Assembly: GCA_021774335.1 (NCBI GenBank) | Contig: JAJFJD010000036.1 | Span: 1 to 64,000 of the forward strand | DNA from: Alphaproteobacteria bacterium | GTDB taxonomy: Bacteria; Pseudomonadota; Alphaproteobacteria; UBA8366 | Direction of reading: 5' to 3' | DNA: 64,000 nucleotides | Shown: positions 53,225 to 64,000 of the stretch, piece after piece | Position numbering within the stretch: position 1 is the first letter of the stretch | How the letters are laid out: each line of letters begins with the position of its first letter | The notes under the pieces: generated by a model | Databases searched by the model: none | What the model was told of the DNA's origin: nothing | What the model saw: only the letters and a program-made list of their open reading frames with translations | Program-made: the position numbers and the translations under genes

Positions 53225-54013
53225 ATGGATTGCAGAATGGATGGACGTGTGGCGCTGATCACTGGCAGCAGCCGGGGTTTGGGACGTGCGATGGCGATCA
53301 AATTCGCTGAATCCGGGGCGCATGTGTGTGTCACGGGCCGGCGCGCGGACGTGTGTGAGGAAACCCGCGCCGAGGTCGACGCCGCCGGCAGCGGCAAGGT
53401 CTGCGCCGTCCCGGCCGATGCGGGCAAGGCGGAAGATATCGAGCGCCTTATCGCGACCACCGAAAAGGAACTTGGCCCGGTCGACATCCTGGTGAACAAC
53501 GCCGGCACGTCGCGCCGTATGCCGTTTGTCGAAATCACGGATGATTTGTGGCGCGAAGACCTGGAGCTCAAGCTGTTCGGTGCAATTCGCACCATGCGCC
53601 TGACCTTTCCCGGCATGTGCGAGCGTAAATGGGGCCGAATCATCAATGTCCTGAACACCGGGGCGAAGGCACCGCCTGCGGGTGGCGCACCGACGGCGAT
53701 ATCCCGTGCCGCCGGCATGGCGTTGACCAAGTCGATGGCGGGTGAAGGCGCGCCGCATAATGTGCTGGTCAACGGGCTTTTGGTCGGCCGCATCGAGAGC
53801 GACCAGTGGCTCAACCGCTGGGAAGCGACCGACAAGTCCCAAAGCTATGAGTCCTACCTGGAGGACATGGCGAAAGACATGAAGCTGCCGATGGGCCGGC
53901 TCGGCACCGCTGAGGAATTCGCCAACATGGCGTGTTTCCTCTGCTCGGACGCCGGGTCCTACATCAACGGGGTTGCCATTAATGTCGACGGGGGCATGAG
54001 CCCGGTCGTCTAA
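53225..54013 (+). CDS. short-chain dehydrogenase/reductase with altered catalytic motif
   Basis: A 262-residue Rossmann-fold SDR. The cofactor loop TGSSRGLG at 13-20 and NNAG at 91-94 are intact. The catalytic YxxxK reads Thr157-x-x-x-Arg161 (APTAISRAAG), so the usual catalytic tyrosine and lysine are absent. I recall an SDR subgroup with SRAAG here, so it may bind NAD(P) and a substrate with different chemistry. The ATG at 53225 follows AAGGAAGGA. The C-terminal INVDGG is typical. It is followed by a small flavin-binding protein. Confidence 0.85.
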   Translation: MDCRMDGRVALITGSSRGLGRAMAIKFAESGAHVCVTGRRADVCEETRAEVDAAGSGKVCAVPADAGKAEDIERLIATTEKELGPVDILVNNAGTSRRMPFVEITDDLWREDLELKLFGAIRTMRLTFPGMCERKWGRIINVLNTGAKAPPAGGAPTAISRAAGMALTKSMAGEGAPHNVLVNGLLVGRIESDQWLNRWEATDKSQSYESYLEDMAKDMKLPMGRLGTAEEFANMACFLCSDAGSYINGVAINVDGGMSPVV

Positions 54014-54042
54014 GGAACCGATCGGCAAGCTGCACAACCGCA

Positions 54043-54483
54043 ATGAAAATCAAAGGCCCTTGGTCGGAAGCTGAAATAGACGGCTATCTGAAAACCACTG
54101 TCATACCGATGCGCTTGTCGGCGCTCGGTAGCAGTGGTTGGCCGGTGGTTCTTTCATTGTGGTTTCGCTGGCGGGACGGCGCGCTCTGGTGCGCGTCCAA
54201 CCCACGATCGCGGATTGTTCAGTTGTTGGAACAGGATAACCGCTGCGGCTTCGAGATTGCCGGTGACGCGCCGCCGTATCGCGGTATACGCGGGCAGGGA
54301 AAGGCCATGCTCGACCGGGAGCATGGAATGGCGGAGCTGAAGGCCTTGATCGAGCGCTATATTGGACCGGAAGAAACCTCGTTTTCCCGGTGGTTGATCG
54401 AGCGCAGCAACGGGGAAGTCGTCATCCGGATCGACCCAATTCGAATGATGAGTTGGGACTACACGGGGCGTATGAAGGGATAG
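54043..54483 (+). CDS. pyridoxamine 5'-phosphate oxidase-like flavin split-barrel protein
   Basis: A 146-residue FMN-binding split-barrel protein. The fold markers are the early strand WPVVLSLWFRWRDGALWCASNP, followed by a helix SRIVQLLEQDNRCGFEIAGD, a RGQGKAML strand and a C-terminal strand VIRIDPIRMMSWDYTGRM. Members bind FMN, F420 or heme and reduce or oxidise small molecules. The start at 54043 has a weak ribosome binding site. It lies 29 bases behind the SDR gene and may work with it. Confidence 0.8.
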   Translation: MKIKGPWSEAEIDGYLKTTVIPMRLSALGSSGWPVVLSLWFRWRDGALWCASNPRSRIVQLLEQDNRCGFEIAGDAPPYRGIRGQGKAMLDREHGMAELKALIERYIGPEETSFSRWLIERSNGEVVIRIDPIRMMSWDYTGRMKG

Positions 54484-54535
54484 CTGTGCGGTACGAGCCG
54501 CCGGTTCGTTCCGCATTGGGGCAAGAGGGCATCGT

Positions 54536-55798
54536 GTGACACAGGACAATCCCGATCCGCCGGACGGCGGTATCGCTGCGCGCCTGGGGCGGTTGCCCAT
54601 CCTGCGGAACCCGGCATTCCGTCTCGCGGATTACCGGCGGTTTTGGGCCGGTGCCGGCTTGAACCAACTCGGCACCAGTGGCGAGCAGGTCGTTCTCGGA
54701 CTGTTGGTATTTCAGATCACGGAGTCGAGCGCCTGGGTTGGTGCGCTGATGGCTGTTTACTTCCTGCCGATGTTCGTGTTCGGGCTGTTGTCCGGCGCAA
54801 TCTCGGATTGGATGGACCGGCGGCAACTTCTGCGCCGTGTCGAACTGTGTATCGTTGCGAATTCCTGCGCCCTTGCCGCAATGATCGCCGCCGGCTTCGC
54901 CGAGCTGTGGCTGATCCTGAGTTTTGCATTACTCGCCGGCTGTTTTCGGGCGCTGCACCATCCGACCCGGTTCAGCTACGCCTACGATATCGTCGGCGGC
55001 AATCAGGTAGTTGCCGGTCTCGGCCTGCTGAACCTAGGCTCACGAACCGGACAACTCATCGGCGCGCTCGTTTCGGGCTTTGTGATGGAACGATTTGGCG
55101 CCCCCGCTGCGATCCTGACATTAGCCATATGTCACGGGGGTGCGTTCCTCCTGTTCTGCCAACTTGAAACGGCGGGGGAAGCGGCGGAAAAAGTCCGGGC
55201 GCCGATTGTACAAAACGTCCGCGAATACCTTAGCGAACTCAAGACCAACCGGGTGCTGTTGATGCTGGTCCTCGTGACCGCATCGGTCGAGGTATTCGGG
55301 TTCTCCTTCGCCACCGCCTTGCCGGAACTGGCGACCGTACGCTTTAGTCTCGGCGCGGAGGGGTTGGGCATGATGCATGCGGCGCGTTCGATCGGCGGCA
55401 TTATCGCGGGCCTGACATTGGCCGGCATGGGGTCGATGACCCGTCGCGGCGTCGCCTATATCTTCGTGATCTTTGCCTTCGGCAGCGGGCTAATTTTGTT
55501 GTCGGTAGCCGATCATTTGCTCCTGGCGGTCGCTGCCCTGTGCATCGTGGCGGCGCTGGCGACTGCATCCGATGTGCTGACGCAAAGCATGGTGCAGCTC
55601 AGTGTCCCGAACGCGTTGCGGGGACGTGCGATGGGGGCCTGGACGCTGGCGATCGGATCCGCGCCGTTGGGCCATCTGGAGATGGGTGCGCTCGCCGTTG
55701 CGATCGGCATCGGCAACGCATTGCTGGTCAACGGCACGATGCTGATACTGGTCGGCATCGTGGTCTTCTTCGCAGCGCCGCGGTTGCGTAGCCTTTAA
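54536..55798 (+). CDS. MFS transporter
   Basis: A 420-residue major facilitator superfamily protein with about twelve hydrophobic helices. The loop 2-3 motif reads GAISDWMDRRQLLRR, a variant of the MFS motif GxxxDRxGRR. It resembles the enterobactin exporter/macrolide efflux group (MFS_3). The start is a GTG at 54536 behind AGAGGGC. It is 52 bases after the split-barrel gene on the same strand. The substrate and direction are not known; efflux is more common in this group. Confidence 0.87.
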   Translation: MTQDNPDPPDGGIAARLGRLPILRNPAFRLADYRRFWAGAGLNQLGTSGEQVVLGLLVFQITESSAWVGALMAVYFLPMFVFGLLSGAISDWMDRRQLLRRVELCIVANSCALAAMIAAGFAELWLILSFALLAGCFRALHHPTRFSYAYDIVGGNQVVAGLGLLNLGSRTGQLIGALVSGFVMERFGAPAAILTLAICHGGAFLLFCQLETAGEAAEKVRAPIVQNVREYLSELKTNRVLLMLVLVTASVEVFGFSFATALPELATVRFSLGAEGLGMMHAARSIGGIIAGLTLAGMGSMTRRGVAYIFVIFAFGSGLILLSVADHLLLAVAALCIVAALATASDVLTQSMVQLSVPNALRGRAMGAWTLAIGSAPLGHLEMGALAVAIGIGNALLVNGTMLILVGIVVFFAAPRLRSL

Positions 55799-55825
55799 CG
55801 CAACCGCACGGTGATTCGTCGCTGA

Positions 55826-56308
55826 TCAGGCGGCTTGCGGATCATGTTCCAACTGATCGAAGACGGCCCGCATCGAAGAATTCCGGCGCGGTACAGGCGC
55901 GGCTTCGACTTGCTCTTTCGCCGGTTCCGGCGGCGCAGCGGTTCTTGCTGCCTTCTTCGGAGCGGGTTCCTTCGGCTGAACGTCGGTTTTTGTTTCAGCC
56001 TTCGGTGGTTCCATCAGTTGGGCCGATTTCGGAGCTGGTACATCGACATGTGGTTCGTCGATCGGCAAATCTTCCGCTTCGAAGCGGGGCGACTTGCCGG
56101 CGTCGAGATACATCCGTTTGTCGTGCAACGCCGCAATGGCGATCATGCGTCGGTCCGTTGGACGGTCGACGCAGGCGAGCCGCGCGTGCGGATAATGCCC
56201 GGTCGGCGTCACGAGTTCGACGACTTCCCAAGTCGATTGATGTTTGTCGATTTTGCTGAACAGGTCGCCGACAGCGACCGTCTCGAATCCTACGAGTCTG
56301 CTCATCAT
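55826..56308 (-). CDS. uncharacterised protein with Pro/Ala/Lys-rich C-terminal half
   Basis: A protein of about 160 residues. Residues 1-75 look folded and contain MSRLVGFETVAVGDLFSKID, a Trp-containing strand and a segment HARLACVDRPTDRRMIAIAAL. From about 90 on it is low-complexity, rich in Pro, Ala, Lys and Glu, ending in RRNSSMRAVFDQLEHD. I do not recognise a domain. The start is ATGATG at 56308/56305. It is convergent with the MFS gene and preceded by the 371-base gap upstream. The disordered tail suggests a linker or binding role. Confidence 0.6.
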   Translation of the reverse strand: MMSRLVGFETVAVGDLFSKIDKHQSTWEVVELVTPTGHYPHARLACVDRPTDRRMIAIAALHDKRMYLDAGKSPRFEAEDLPIDEPHVDVPAPKSAQLMEPPKAETKTDVQPKEPAPKKAARTAAPPEPAKEQVEAAPVPRRNSSMRAVFDQLEHDPQAA

Positions 56309-56679
56309 AAGTGGCTTGCCGTAGCCCTCCCTCAATTAGCGTGCGCGTTTTCCCCTCGCTCCACCCAGAGCACCCAAAACCGCACACACATGCCAAATTG
56401 CCAAACACGAGGTAGCTAGCCCGCACCTTGGACATTAATTCGACTATCCGGCGCAACGAAACATTGGTCATACCGCCGTTGGCTAGACCTACACCTAAAT
56501 CGTTGTCCAATGCGACAAGTAAATAGTTAATAAAAATGAAGTGATTGAGGAACGTTCTTGACACTTTCTGTTGTTGGGATAGAAGCGGACGCTATTCATT
56601 CCTATCCTGGCGTACTGGGGGTACCACCGTCCGAATAGACAAATTCGGACGTGCTTTTTCATTTCGAAAGGCGAAAGTC
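56309..56679. other. AT-rich divergent intergenic region
   Basis: These 371 bases lie between the start of the uncharacterised minus-strand gene and the start of the Bcr/CflA-like transporter. Part of it, about 56440-56560, is AT-richer than the neighbours and has a TTGACA hexamer at 56558-56563, but no matching -10 at normal spacing is evident. I see no RNA gene or repeat in it. Confidence 0.5.
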
Positions 56680-57878
56680 TTGAGCGCGGAGCAAGATAAA
56701 CCGCCGTTGCGGACAGGCGAATTCGTGACGTTGATGGCGCTGATGTCGTCGCTGATCGCGCTGTCCATCGATGCGATGCTGCCCGCATTGCCGGAGATTG
56801 CCGCCGATCTCGGCGTGCAACAGGGCAATCGCGTGACGCTAATCGTGACCGCGCTGTTCCTGGGTCTGGCATTCGGACAGGCGCTCTACGGTCCTTTGTC
56901 CGACAGCTTTGGACGCAAGCCGGCGATCTATCTCGGCTTCGCGTTGTTCGCGGCGGGTACGCTGCTGGCGATCACCGCGACCGACTTTGATGTCATGCTG
57001 CTCGGGCGCGTTCTGCAAGGCATCGGGGCCGCCGGGCCGCGGATCATATCGATTGCGCTGGTGCGCGACATGTATGAAGGGCGTGCGATGGCGCGCATCA
57101 TGTCGCTGATCATGTCCGTGTTCATCCTGGTGCCTGTGCTGGCACCTGCGCTGGGGCAGGCGATCCTGCTGGTCGCGCATTGGCGCATGATCTTCGGCCT
57201 GCTGTTCGCATTGGCCTTCATCGGGGCGGTTTGGGTCGGCGTGCGGCAGCCGGAAACGCTGACCCGGGACAAGCGCCTGCCATTCTCGCTCCGCCGGATC
57301 GGGCGTGCGGTTTTGGAAGTCTGCACCAATCGGATTTCCTTTGGCTATTCGCTCGCCGCGGGCTGCATCTTCGGGGCGTTCATCGGCTATCTGTCGTCAG
57401 CACAACCGATCCTGCAGGTGCAATACGGGCTGGGTACCCTGTTCCCCGCCTATTTCGCCGTCTTGGCCTTTTCCATCGGCCTTGCGTCGCTGGTGAATTC
57501 CAAACTGGTGATGAAATACGGCATGCAACGCCTGTCGGGCTGGGCGCTATGGGCGGTCAGCATCCTGTCGGTGGTTTTTTTCGCCGTTGCCTATGCATTC
57601 GATGGCCATCCGCCGCTGTGGGCGTTGATGGCCAACATGGTCGTCAGCTTTTTTTGCATCGGCATGCTGTTCGGCAACTTCAACGCGTTGGCGATGGAGC
57701 CGCTGGGTCATATCGCGGGGACCGGCGCGGCGGTGGTCGGCTCGCTTATGACCTTCATCTCGCTGTCGCTCGGCACGCTGATCGGTCAGAACTACGACGG
57801 GACGGTGCTGCCGATGGTCGGCGGTTTCGCGGTCTACGGCATCGTGTCGTTGTTGATCATCCGCTGGGTGCAGCGCGT

Positions 57879-57882
<4 letters not shown>
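56680..57882 (+). CDS. Bcr/CflA-type MFS drug efflux transporter
   Basis: A 400-residue twelve-helix transporter. The TTG start at 56680 follows AAAGGCGAAAG and gives a standard-length Bcr/CflA protein; the frame runs on 45 codons upstream but without likeness. The motifs LSIDAMLPALPEIAADLG, GQALYGPLSDSFGRKPAIYLG (loop 2-3 MFS motif) and GAAGPRIISIALVRD are characteristic of the family, which exports bicyclomycin, chloramphenicol or sulfonamides and also natural peptides. It ends in tail-to-tail overlap with the aconitase gene (stop codons share 57880-57881). Confidence 0.88.
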
Positions 57883-60554
<2,672 letters not shown>

Positions 60555-60567
60555 GCGATGTCTCCCG

Positions 60568-61545
60568 TTATTCCATTCCCTGCGCATTGTCCTTGTCGCC
60601 GGGTTTATGGCCCGCCGTGCCCGCGTAGCGTTGTTCGATGGCGTCTTTCGGCATGTAGCGGTCTTCCAGGTCGCGGATTGCGGCGATGCCGGTGAATTCG
60701 TACCAGTTCTCGACCGGCTGGTCGCTGAACGCCTCCAACTGGCGGAGTTCGTAGTCGATGCCGTCCTGTTTGAAGCCGGCCAGGGTGTCGATCATCGCCT
60801 GCACGCCCGCGCGCAGCGCCAGCAGCGGCAGGATGCAGACGGCGTAGCCCATGTCCTCGACCTGCTGCAGCGGCAGCTTCGGCGTGGTGCGTTTCTTGGC
60901 GTAGCCGCCCATGTTGAACAGCTTCGGGCCGGGCACTTCCCTGGCGAAGGTCTCGTATTCCTCGACCGAGAGCAGGGCGTCCGGGAAGATCATGTCGGCG
61001 CCCGCGTCGGCGTAGGCTTTGCCGCGCGCCACCGCGTCGTCGAAGCCGACCGCGCCGCGCGCGTCGGTCCGCGCGATGATGAGGAAATCCGGGTCGGTGC
61101 GGGCGTCCGCCGCCGCGCGGATCTTGCCGCAAGCCTCGTCGATCGGGATGACCTCTTTCCCGGCGATGGAGCCGCAGCGTTTCGGGCTCACCTGATCCTC
61201 GATATGGATTCCCGCGATTCCGCTCAGCTCGAACTCGCGCACCGTGCGGATGACATTGATCGCGTTGCCGTAGCCGGTGTCGGCGTCCGAGATCACCGGA
61301 ATGTTGTCCGCCGCTTGCGCCATGAAGCGGGCCATCATGGTCATTTCGCTCATGGTTAGCAGGCCGACATCCGCGCCGCCGGTCAGCGTGTTGGCGACGC
61401 CGGAGCCCGTCATGTAGACCGCCTCGAAACCCGCTTCCTGCACCAGCCGGGCGCTGAGGCCGTTATGCGCGCCGGGGGCAACCAACAGCTTGCCGCTGTT
61501 CAGCCGTTGGCGCAGGGCGTTGCGTTTCGATTTCGCGTCTTTCAT
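60568..61545 (-). CDS. isocitrate lyase/PEP mutase superfamily lyase (2-methylisocitrate lyase-like), copy 2
   Basis: A 325-residue TIM-barrel lyase. The Mg-binding Asp87 and Asp89 (SDADTGYG) and the catalytic-loop motif KRCG (Lys122-Gly125, base Cys124) are present; the following residue is Ser rather than the usual His. The C-terminus is extended by about 40 residues. The family cleaves C-C bonds of 2-hydroxy di- and tricarboxylates (2-methylisocitrate, 2,3-dimethylmalate, oxaloacetate). It is 13 bases before acnA and 21 bases after the first copy. The exact substrate is open. Confidence 0.88.
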   Translation of the reverse strand: MKDAKSKRNALRQRLNSGKLLVAPGAHNGLSARLVQEAGFEAVYMTGSGVANTLTGGADVGLLTMSEMTMMARFMAQAADNIPVISDADTGYGNAINVIRTVREFELSGIAGIHIEDQVSPKRCGSIAGKEVIPIDEACGKIRAAADARTDPDFLIIARTDARGAVGFDDAVARGKAYADAGADMIFPDALLSVEEYETFAREVPGPKLFNMGGYAKKRTTPKLPLQQVEDMGYAVCILPLLALRAGVQAMIDTLAGFKQDGIDYELRQLEAFSDQPVENWYEFTGIAAIRDLEDRYMPKDAIEQRYAGTAGHKPGDKDNAQGME

Positions 61546-61566
61546 CGGGGCCTCCCGGTTGGGCGT

Positions 61567-62427
61567 TTAGATCGCGTAGCGTTCGTCCAGTTCCATGTAA
61601 TGCTCAGTATTGACGGCGGCCTCGCGGTCCTGGAACGACGCCATGCGGTCCTTGAGCGCCTCGGTATGGCCGTCGCGCATCAGGCATTCGGCGGCGTCCT
61701 GCATGGCCTGGATCGCGATGCGTTGCAGGTCGCTTGGCACGATGACGAGGTTGAAGCCGAGTTCTTCCAGCTTGTCGCGCGGCACGACCGGGGTCTTGCC
61801 GCTCCAGAACATGTTCAGCAGTTTGGGGTAGGGCAGTTCCTTGGCGATCTTCTCGATCTCTTCCATCGTGGTCGGTGCTTCGACGAAAGCCATGGTGGCC
61901 CCGGCTTCCATCGCCTTGTGCATGCGATCGATCGCGGCGTCGACGCCGTCGCCGGCGAGGCAGTCGGTGCGGGCGATGATCGTCATGTCGTCGTCGGTCA
62001 GCGCGTCGCGGATCGCCTTGATTTTCGAGCAGAATTCCTCGGACGACACGACGGATTTGCCCTCGTAGTGGCCGCAGCGTTTCGGGAAAACCTGGTCTTC
62101 CAAATGGAACCCGGCGACACCGACCCGTTCGAAGGCCTTCAGGCCCTGGCGGGCGTTCAGGGCGTTGCCATAGCCTGTGTCCATGTCGGCGATCAGCGGC
62201 AGGTCGATGGCATCGACCATGGTTTCCAGCCGATCGGTGATCTCCTTCAGCGACATCAGGCCCATGTCGGGGATGCCGGTGCTGCGGGCGATGCCGCCGC
62301 CGGTGGCGTAGACGATCTCCGCGCCGGCATTCTGGATGATGCGGGCCGAAATGCCGTCATAGGCGCCGGGCACGATGAATGTCTTGCCGGTTTCGAGCAG
62401 TTTCTTGAGTTTGGTCGAGGCTCGCAT
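61567..62427 (-). CDS. isocitrate lyase/PEP mutase superfamily lyase, copy 1
   Basis: A 286-residue lyase with Asp81 and Asp83 (ADMDTGYG) for Mg and the loop motif KRCGH with Cys118 as base. It resembles 2-methylisocitrate lyase and oxaloacetate decarboxylase-type members, and is only moderately similar to the following copy, so the duplication is old. Lack of the phosphonate-specific loop argues against PEP mutase. It starts the lyase-aconitase part of the operon, about 148 bases after the CMD gene. Confidence 0.88.
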   Translation of the reverse strand: MRASTKLKKLLETGKTFIVPGAYDGISARIIQNAGAEIVYATGGGIARSTGIPDMGLMSLKEITDRLETMVDAIDLPLIADMDTGYGNALNARQGLKAFERVGVAGFHLEDQVFPKRCGHYEGKSVVSSEEFCSKIKAIRDALTDDDMTIIARTDCLAGDGVDAAIDRMHKAMEAGATMAFVEAPTTMEEIEKIAKELPYPKLLNMFWSGKTPVVPRDKLEELGFNLVIVPSDLQRIAIQAMQDAAECLMRDGHTEALKDRMASFQDREAAVNTEHYMELDERYAI

Positions 62428-62575
62428 GGGCTGCGTCTCCTTAAATTCTGATCTCTGACTTCCAGCCGGGTGCGGGAAATTCGACGCGCGAACGGCCAGC
62501 CGGTGGAAGCAATTTCAACTGTTATGGCATGCGGGGCGGCGCGCCATCAAACCGCGCGTCGCCGTTCCGGAAGTG

Positions 62576-63124
62576 CTACTCCGGCAACGGTTTCCCGCCG
62601 CCCGGCACCTCGATCTGGAAAGTGTTCAGCACCATCGAGACGACCGAATAATGGCCGCAAACGACGATCAACTCGACGACACCCGCTTCGCCCAGCAAGT
62701 CGCGCGTTGCGTCGAAGGTGGCGTCGCTGACCTTGCGGGTCTCGTGCAGCTCGGTGACGAAGTTGTAGACGATCTCTTCGTCTTTGTTCTTGAAGGCGGG
62801 ACGTTCGCGGTTGGCGATCGCGTCGATGACGTCTTGGGCGAGGCCTTCGTCCGCTGCGATTTTGGCATGGGCGAACCATTCGTATTGGGCGGTCCAGACG
62901 CGCCCGACCATGATGATTGCCATCTCCCGCAGGCGGCCGTCCAAAGTTCCGTCGAAGCGGAGGAAAGAACCCATGCGCTGCACCGCGTCGGCGGCCTTGG
63001 CGTTGTACATCAGCGGGACGAAGGGTCCGCGAACCTCGCCGCGCGGACCGGCGGTGATGGCGTCGGCGACGGTCTTCTGCTCTGCGGTGTAGTTGGCGGG
63101 GTCGATGGCGGGCAGTCGGCTCAT
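62576..63124 (-). CDS. carboxymuconolactone decarboxylase (CMD/AhpD-fold) family protein
   Basis: A 182-residue all-alpha AhpD-fold protein. The core helix carries REMAIIMVGRVWTAQYEWFAHAKIA, with Glu and His in the usual proton-relay positions. The CxxC of AhpD peroxidases is absent, so it is closer to the CMD-type enzymes that act on lactones or serve as accessory proteins. The start at 63124 gives MSRLPAIDP. It precedes the lyase genes on the same strand, with a 148-base gap. Confidence 0.82.
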   Translation of the reverse strand: MSRLPAIDPANYTAEQKTVADAITAGPRGEVRGPFVPLMYNAKAADAVQRMGSFLRFDGTLDGRLREMAIIMVGRVWTAQYEWFAHAKIAADEGLAQDVIDAIANRERPAFKNKDEEIVYNFVTELHETRKVSDATFDATRDLLGEAGVVELIVVCGHYSVVSMVLNTFQIEVPGGGKPLPE

Positions 63125-63209
63125 GGCGCATTATTCCCTGGATTTATGGTTATTGATTGTTACCGCGAAAGATAGCGGTCTTTTCGGATCGTGTCGAAAT
63201 GGCTGGTCA

Positions 63210-64000
63210 CTATTTCTTGGGCGGTGGCTGGCCCCGCATCAGGAAGACCAGCGGCAGCAGCAAGAGGATCAGCACAGCCATCAGGCGGAAGTCGTGCAGG
63301 TAGGCCATGAACTCGGCCTGCAGTTCGATCTCGCGCTGCAGACTCTCGAGGCCCCGCAGGGTGTTGATGTCCCAATGCTCGCGGATCGGCGCACCGCGCA
63401 GCAGTTCGTTGAAGGGGCTGACATGCTCCATCAAAGTCGATCGGTTTTCCTGCGTGTTGCGGACCAACTGGCTGACCAGGATCGAGATGCCCATGCTGGA
63501 CCCGATGCGCCGGGCAAGACTGAGCATGCTGGTGCCGTCGGGGCGCAGCAGGGGTGTCAACGTCTGGAACACCATCGAGGTGACGGCGACGGAAAAGAAG
63601 CCGAAGCCGGCGCCCTGCAGGGTCACGGTCAAGCCGATGGTCCAGGTGTCCACCTCGCGCGTGAACTCGGACATCTGCCAAGTCGACACGGCCATGCAGA
63701 GGATACCGACGATTATGATCGGCCGGGGGTGGATGCGCATCATCAGCGGCCCGGCGATCATCGTCGCGATCAACGTGCCGATACCGCGCGGCATGATCAG
63801 CATGCCCGATGTTGAGACCGGGTAGTTCATGTGGTTTTGCAAGACCGACGGCAGCAGGCCCGCGAAGCCCATGATCATGATGGACAGAATGATGATGAAG
63901 AAAAACCCGATGACGAAGTCCCGGCTCGCGAAAATCTGCGGATTGACGTAGGTGTTGCGCTGGGTCGTCACATGGACGACGAACAGATAGAGCGACGCGA
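63210..64000 (-). CDS. DHA2-family MFS transporter, C-terminal part (cut by window edge)
   Basis: The last 263 residues of a drug:H+ antiporter-2 (EmrB/QacA-like) transporter; the frame is open to the edge of the window at 64000, so the N-terminal half lies outside. A GTG at 63971 could be mistaken for a start, but the frame continues upstream as membrane-like sequence. About seven helices are visible, plus the typical periplasmic segment between the last two (EHVSPFNELLRG through REIELQAEFMAYLHDF). The family exports hydrophobic toxins. It is 85 bases upstream of the CMD gene on the same strand. Confidence 0.88.
   Translation of the reverse strand, partial: ASLYLFVVHVTTQRNTYVNPQIFASRDFVIGFFFIIILSIMIMGFAGLLPSVLQNHMNYPVSTSGMLIMPRGIGTLIATMIAGPLMMRIHPRPIIIVGILCMAVSTWQMSEFTREVDTWTIGLTVTLQGAGFGFFSVAVTSMVFQTLTPLLRPDGTSMLSLARRIGSSMGISILVSQLVRNTQENRSTLMEHVSPFNELLRGAPIREHWDINTLRGLESLQREIELQAEFMAYLHDFRLMAVLILLLLPLVFLMRGQPPPKK

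Noticed and set aside
56558..56563. TTGACA as a -35 box for the Bcr/CflA gene
   Set aside because: No acceptable -10 sequence at 16 to 18 bases downstream; a single hexamer is weak evidence.
60568..62427. Two adjacent lyases read as PEP mutase for phosphonate synthesis
   Set aside because: Both have the KRCG catalytic loop of isocitrate/2-methylisocitrate lyases; PEP mutase has a different loop, and no phosphonopyruvate decarboxylase-type partner adjoins them.

Overview
The window is GC-rich, densely packed chromosomal DNA. The gene content (HyuA/HyuB hydantoinase, PhnCDE phosphonate importer, several ThDP enzymes, isocitrate-lyase-superfamily lyases, TauD/TfdA dioxygenases, c-type cytochromes, a lipoprotein with a Sec lipobox) points to an aerobic, heterotrophic Gram-negative bacterium, most likely an alphaproteobacterium of Rhodospirillales type. 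That placement is inference: there is no rRNA, ribosomal protein or other marker gene here. I find no tRNA, rRNA, CRISPR array, transposase, integrase or plasmid/phage replication gene, and no recognisable DNA-binding transcriptional regulator.

Layout. 1-496: non-coding, hairpin-rich. 497-8936: a D-2-hydroxyacid dehydrogenase (minus), then a plus-strand run: metallo-beta-lactamase-fold hydrolase, short ORF coupled to a membrane protein, thiol-dioxygenase-like cupin, methyltransferase, TauD-like dioxygenase, and an envelope redox group (membrane-anchored beta-propeller, diheme cytochrome, cytochrome c-P460 fusion). 8946-13517: a lipoprotein and the hyuA-hyuB operon. 13707-19860: ThDP decarboxylase-like enzyme, formyltransferase, quinone oxidoreductase, ABM monooxygenase, GMC oxidoreductase, phage-ABA-like small protein. 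19869-25338: small protein, TIM-barrel isomerase, and a phosphonate operon (phnD-phnC-phnE-phnE-HD oxygenase). 25728-30585: an M81 hydrolase, M20 amidohydrolase and a divergent two-subunit aconitase-family dehydratase.

30607-40649: Baeyer-Villiger monooxygenase, hydroxyacid oxidase, class IV aminotransferase, second MBL hydrolase, a hydrolase/enolase-superfamily/formamidase operon, one AT-rich foreign-looking gene (38638-39342), methyltransferase and rhodanese. 40830-44596: E1 alpha/beta of a 2-oxoacid dehydrogenase and a second ThDP enzyme. 44606-48296: operon of serine hydrolase, a two-repeat protein of unknown function and an M19 dipeptidase homologue. 48369-57882: MmgE/PrpD, TauD-like dioxygenase, CHASE2-cyclase homologue with missing catalytic residues, ArsC/Spx-like protein, SDR, flavin split-barrel protein and two MFS transporters. 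57879-64000: minus-strand run of MFS transporter (cut by the window edge), CMD protein, two isocitrate-lyase-superfamily lyases and aconitase.

Taken together this is a catabolic region made of many short operons for uptake and breakdown of organic acids, cyclic amides, peptides or lactams and phosphonates. The strongest candidates for new biochemistry are the aconitase-like pair lacking the usual catalytic serine motif, the phosphonate HD oxygenase with changed substrate-recognition residues, the duplicated GSHG protein, and the periplasmic cytochrome group.
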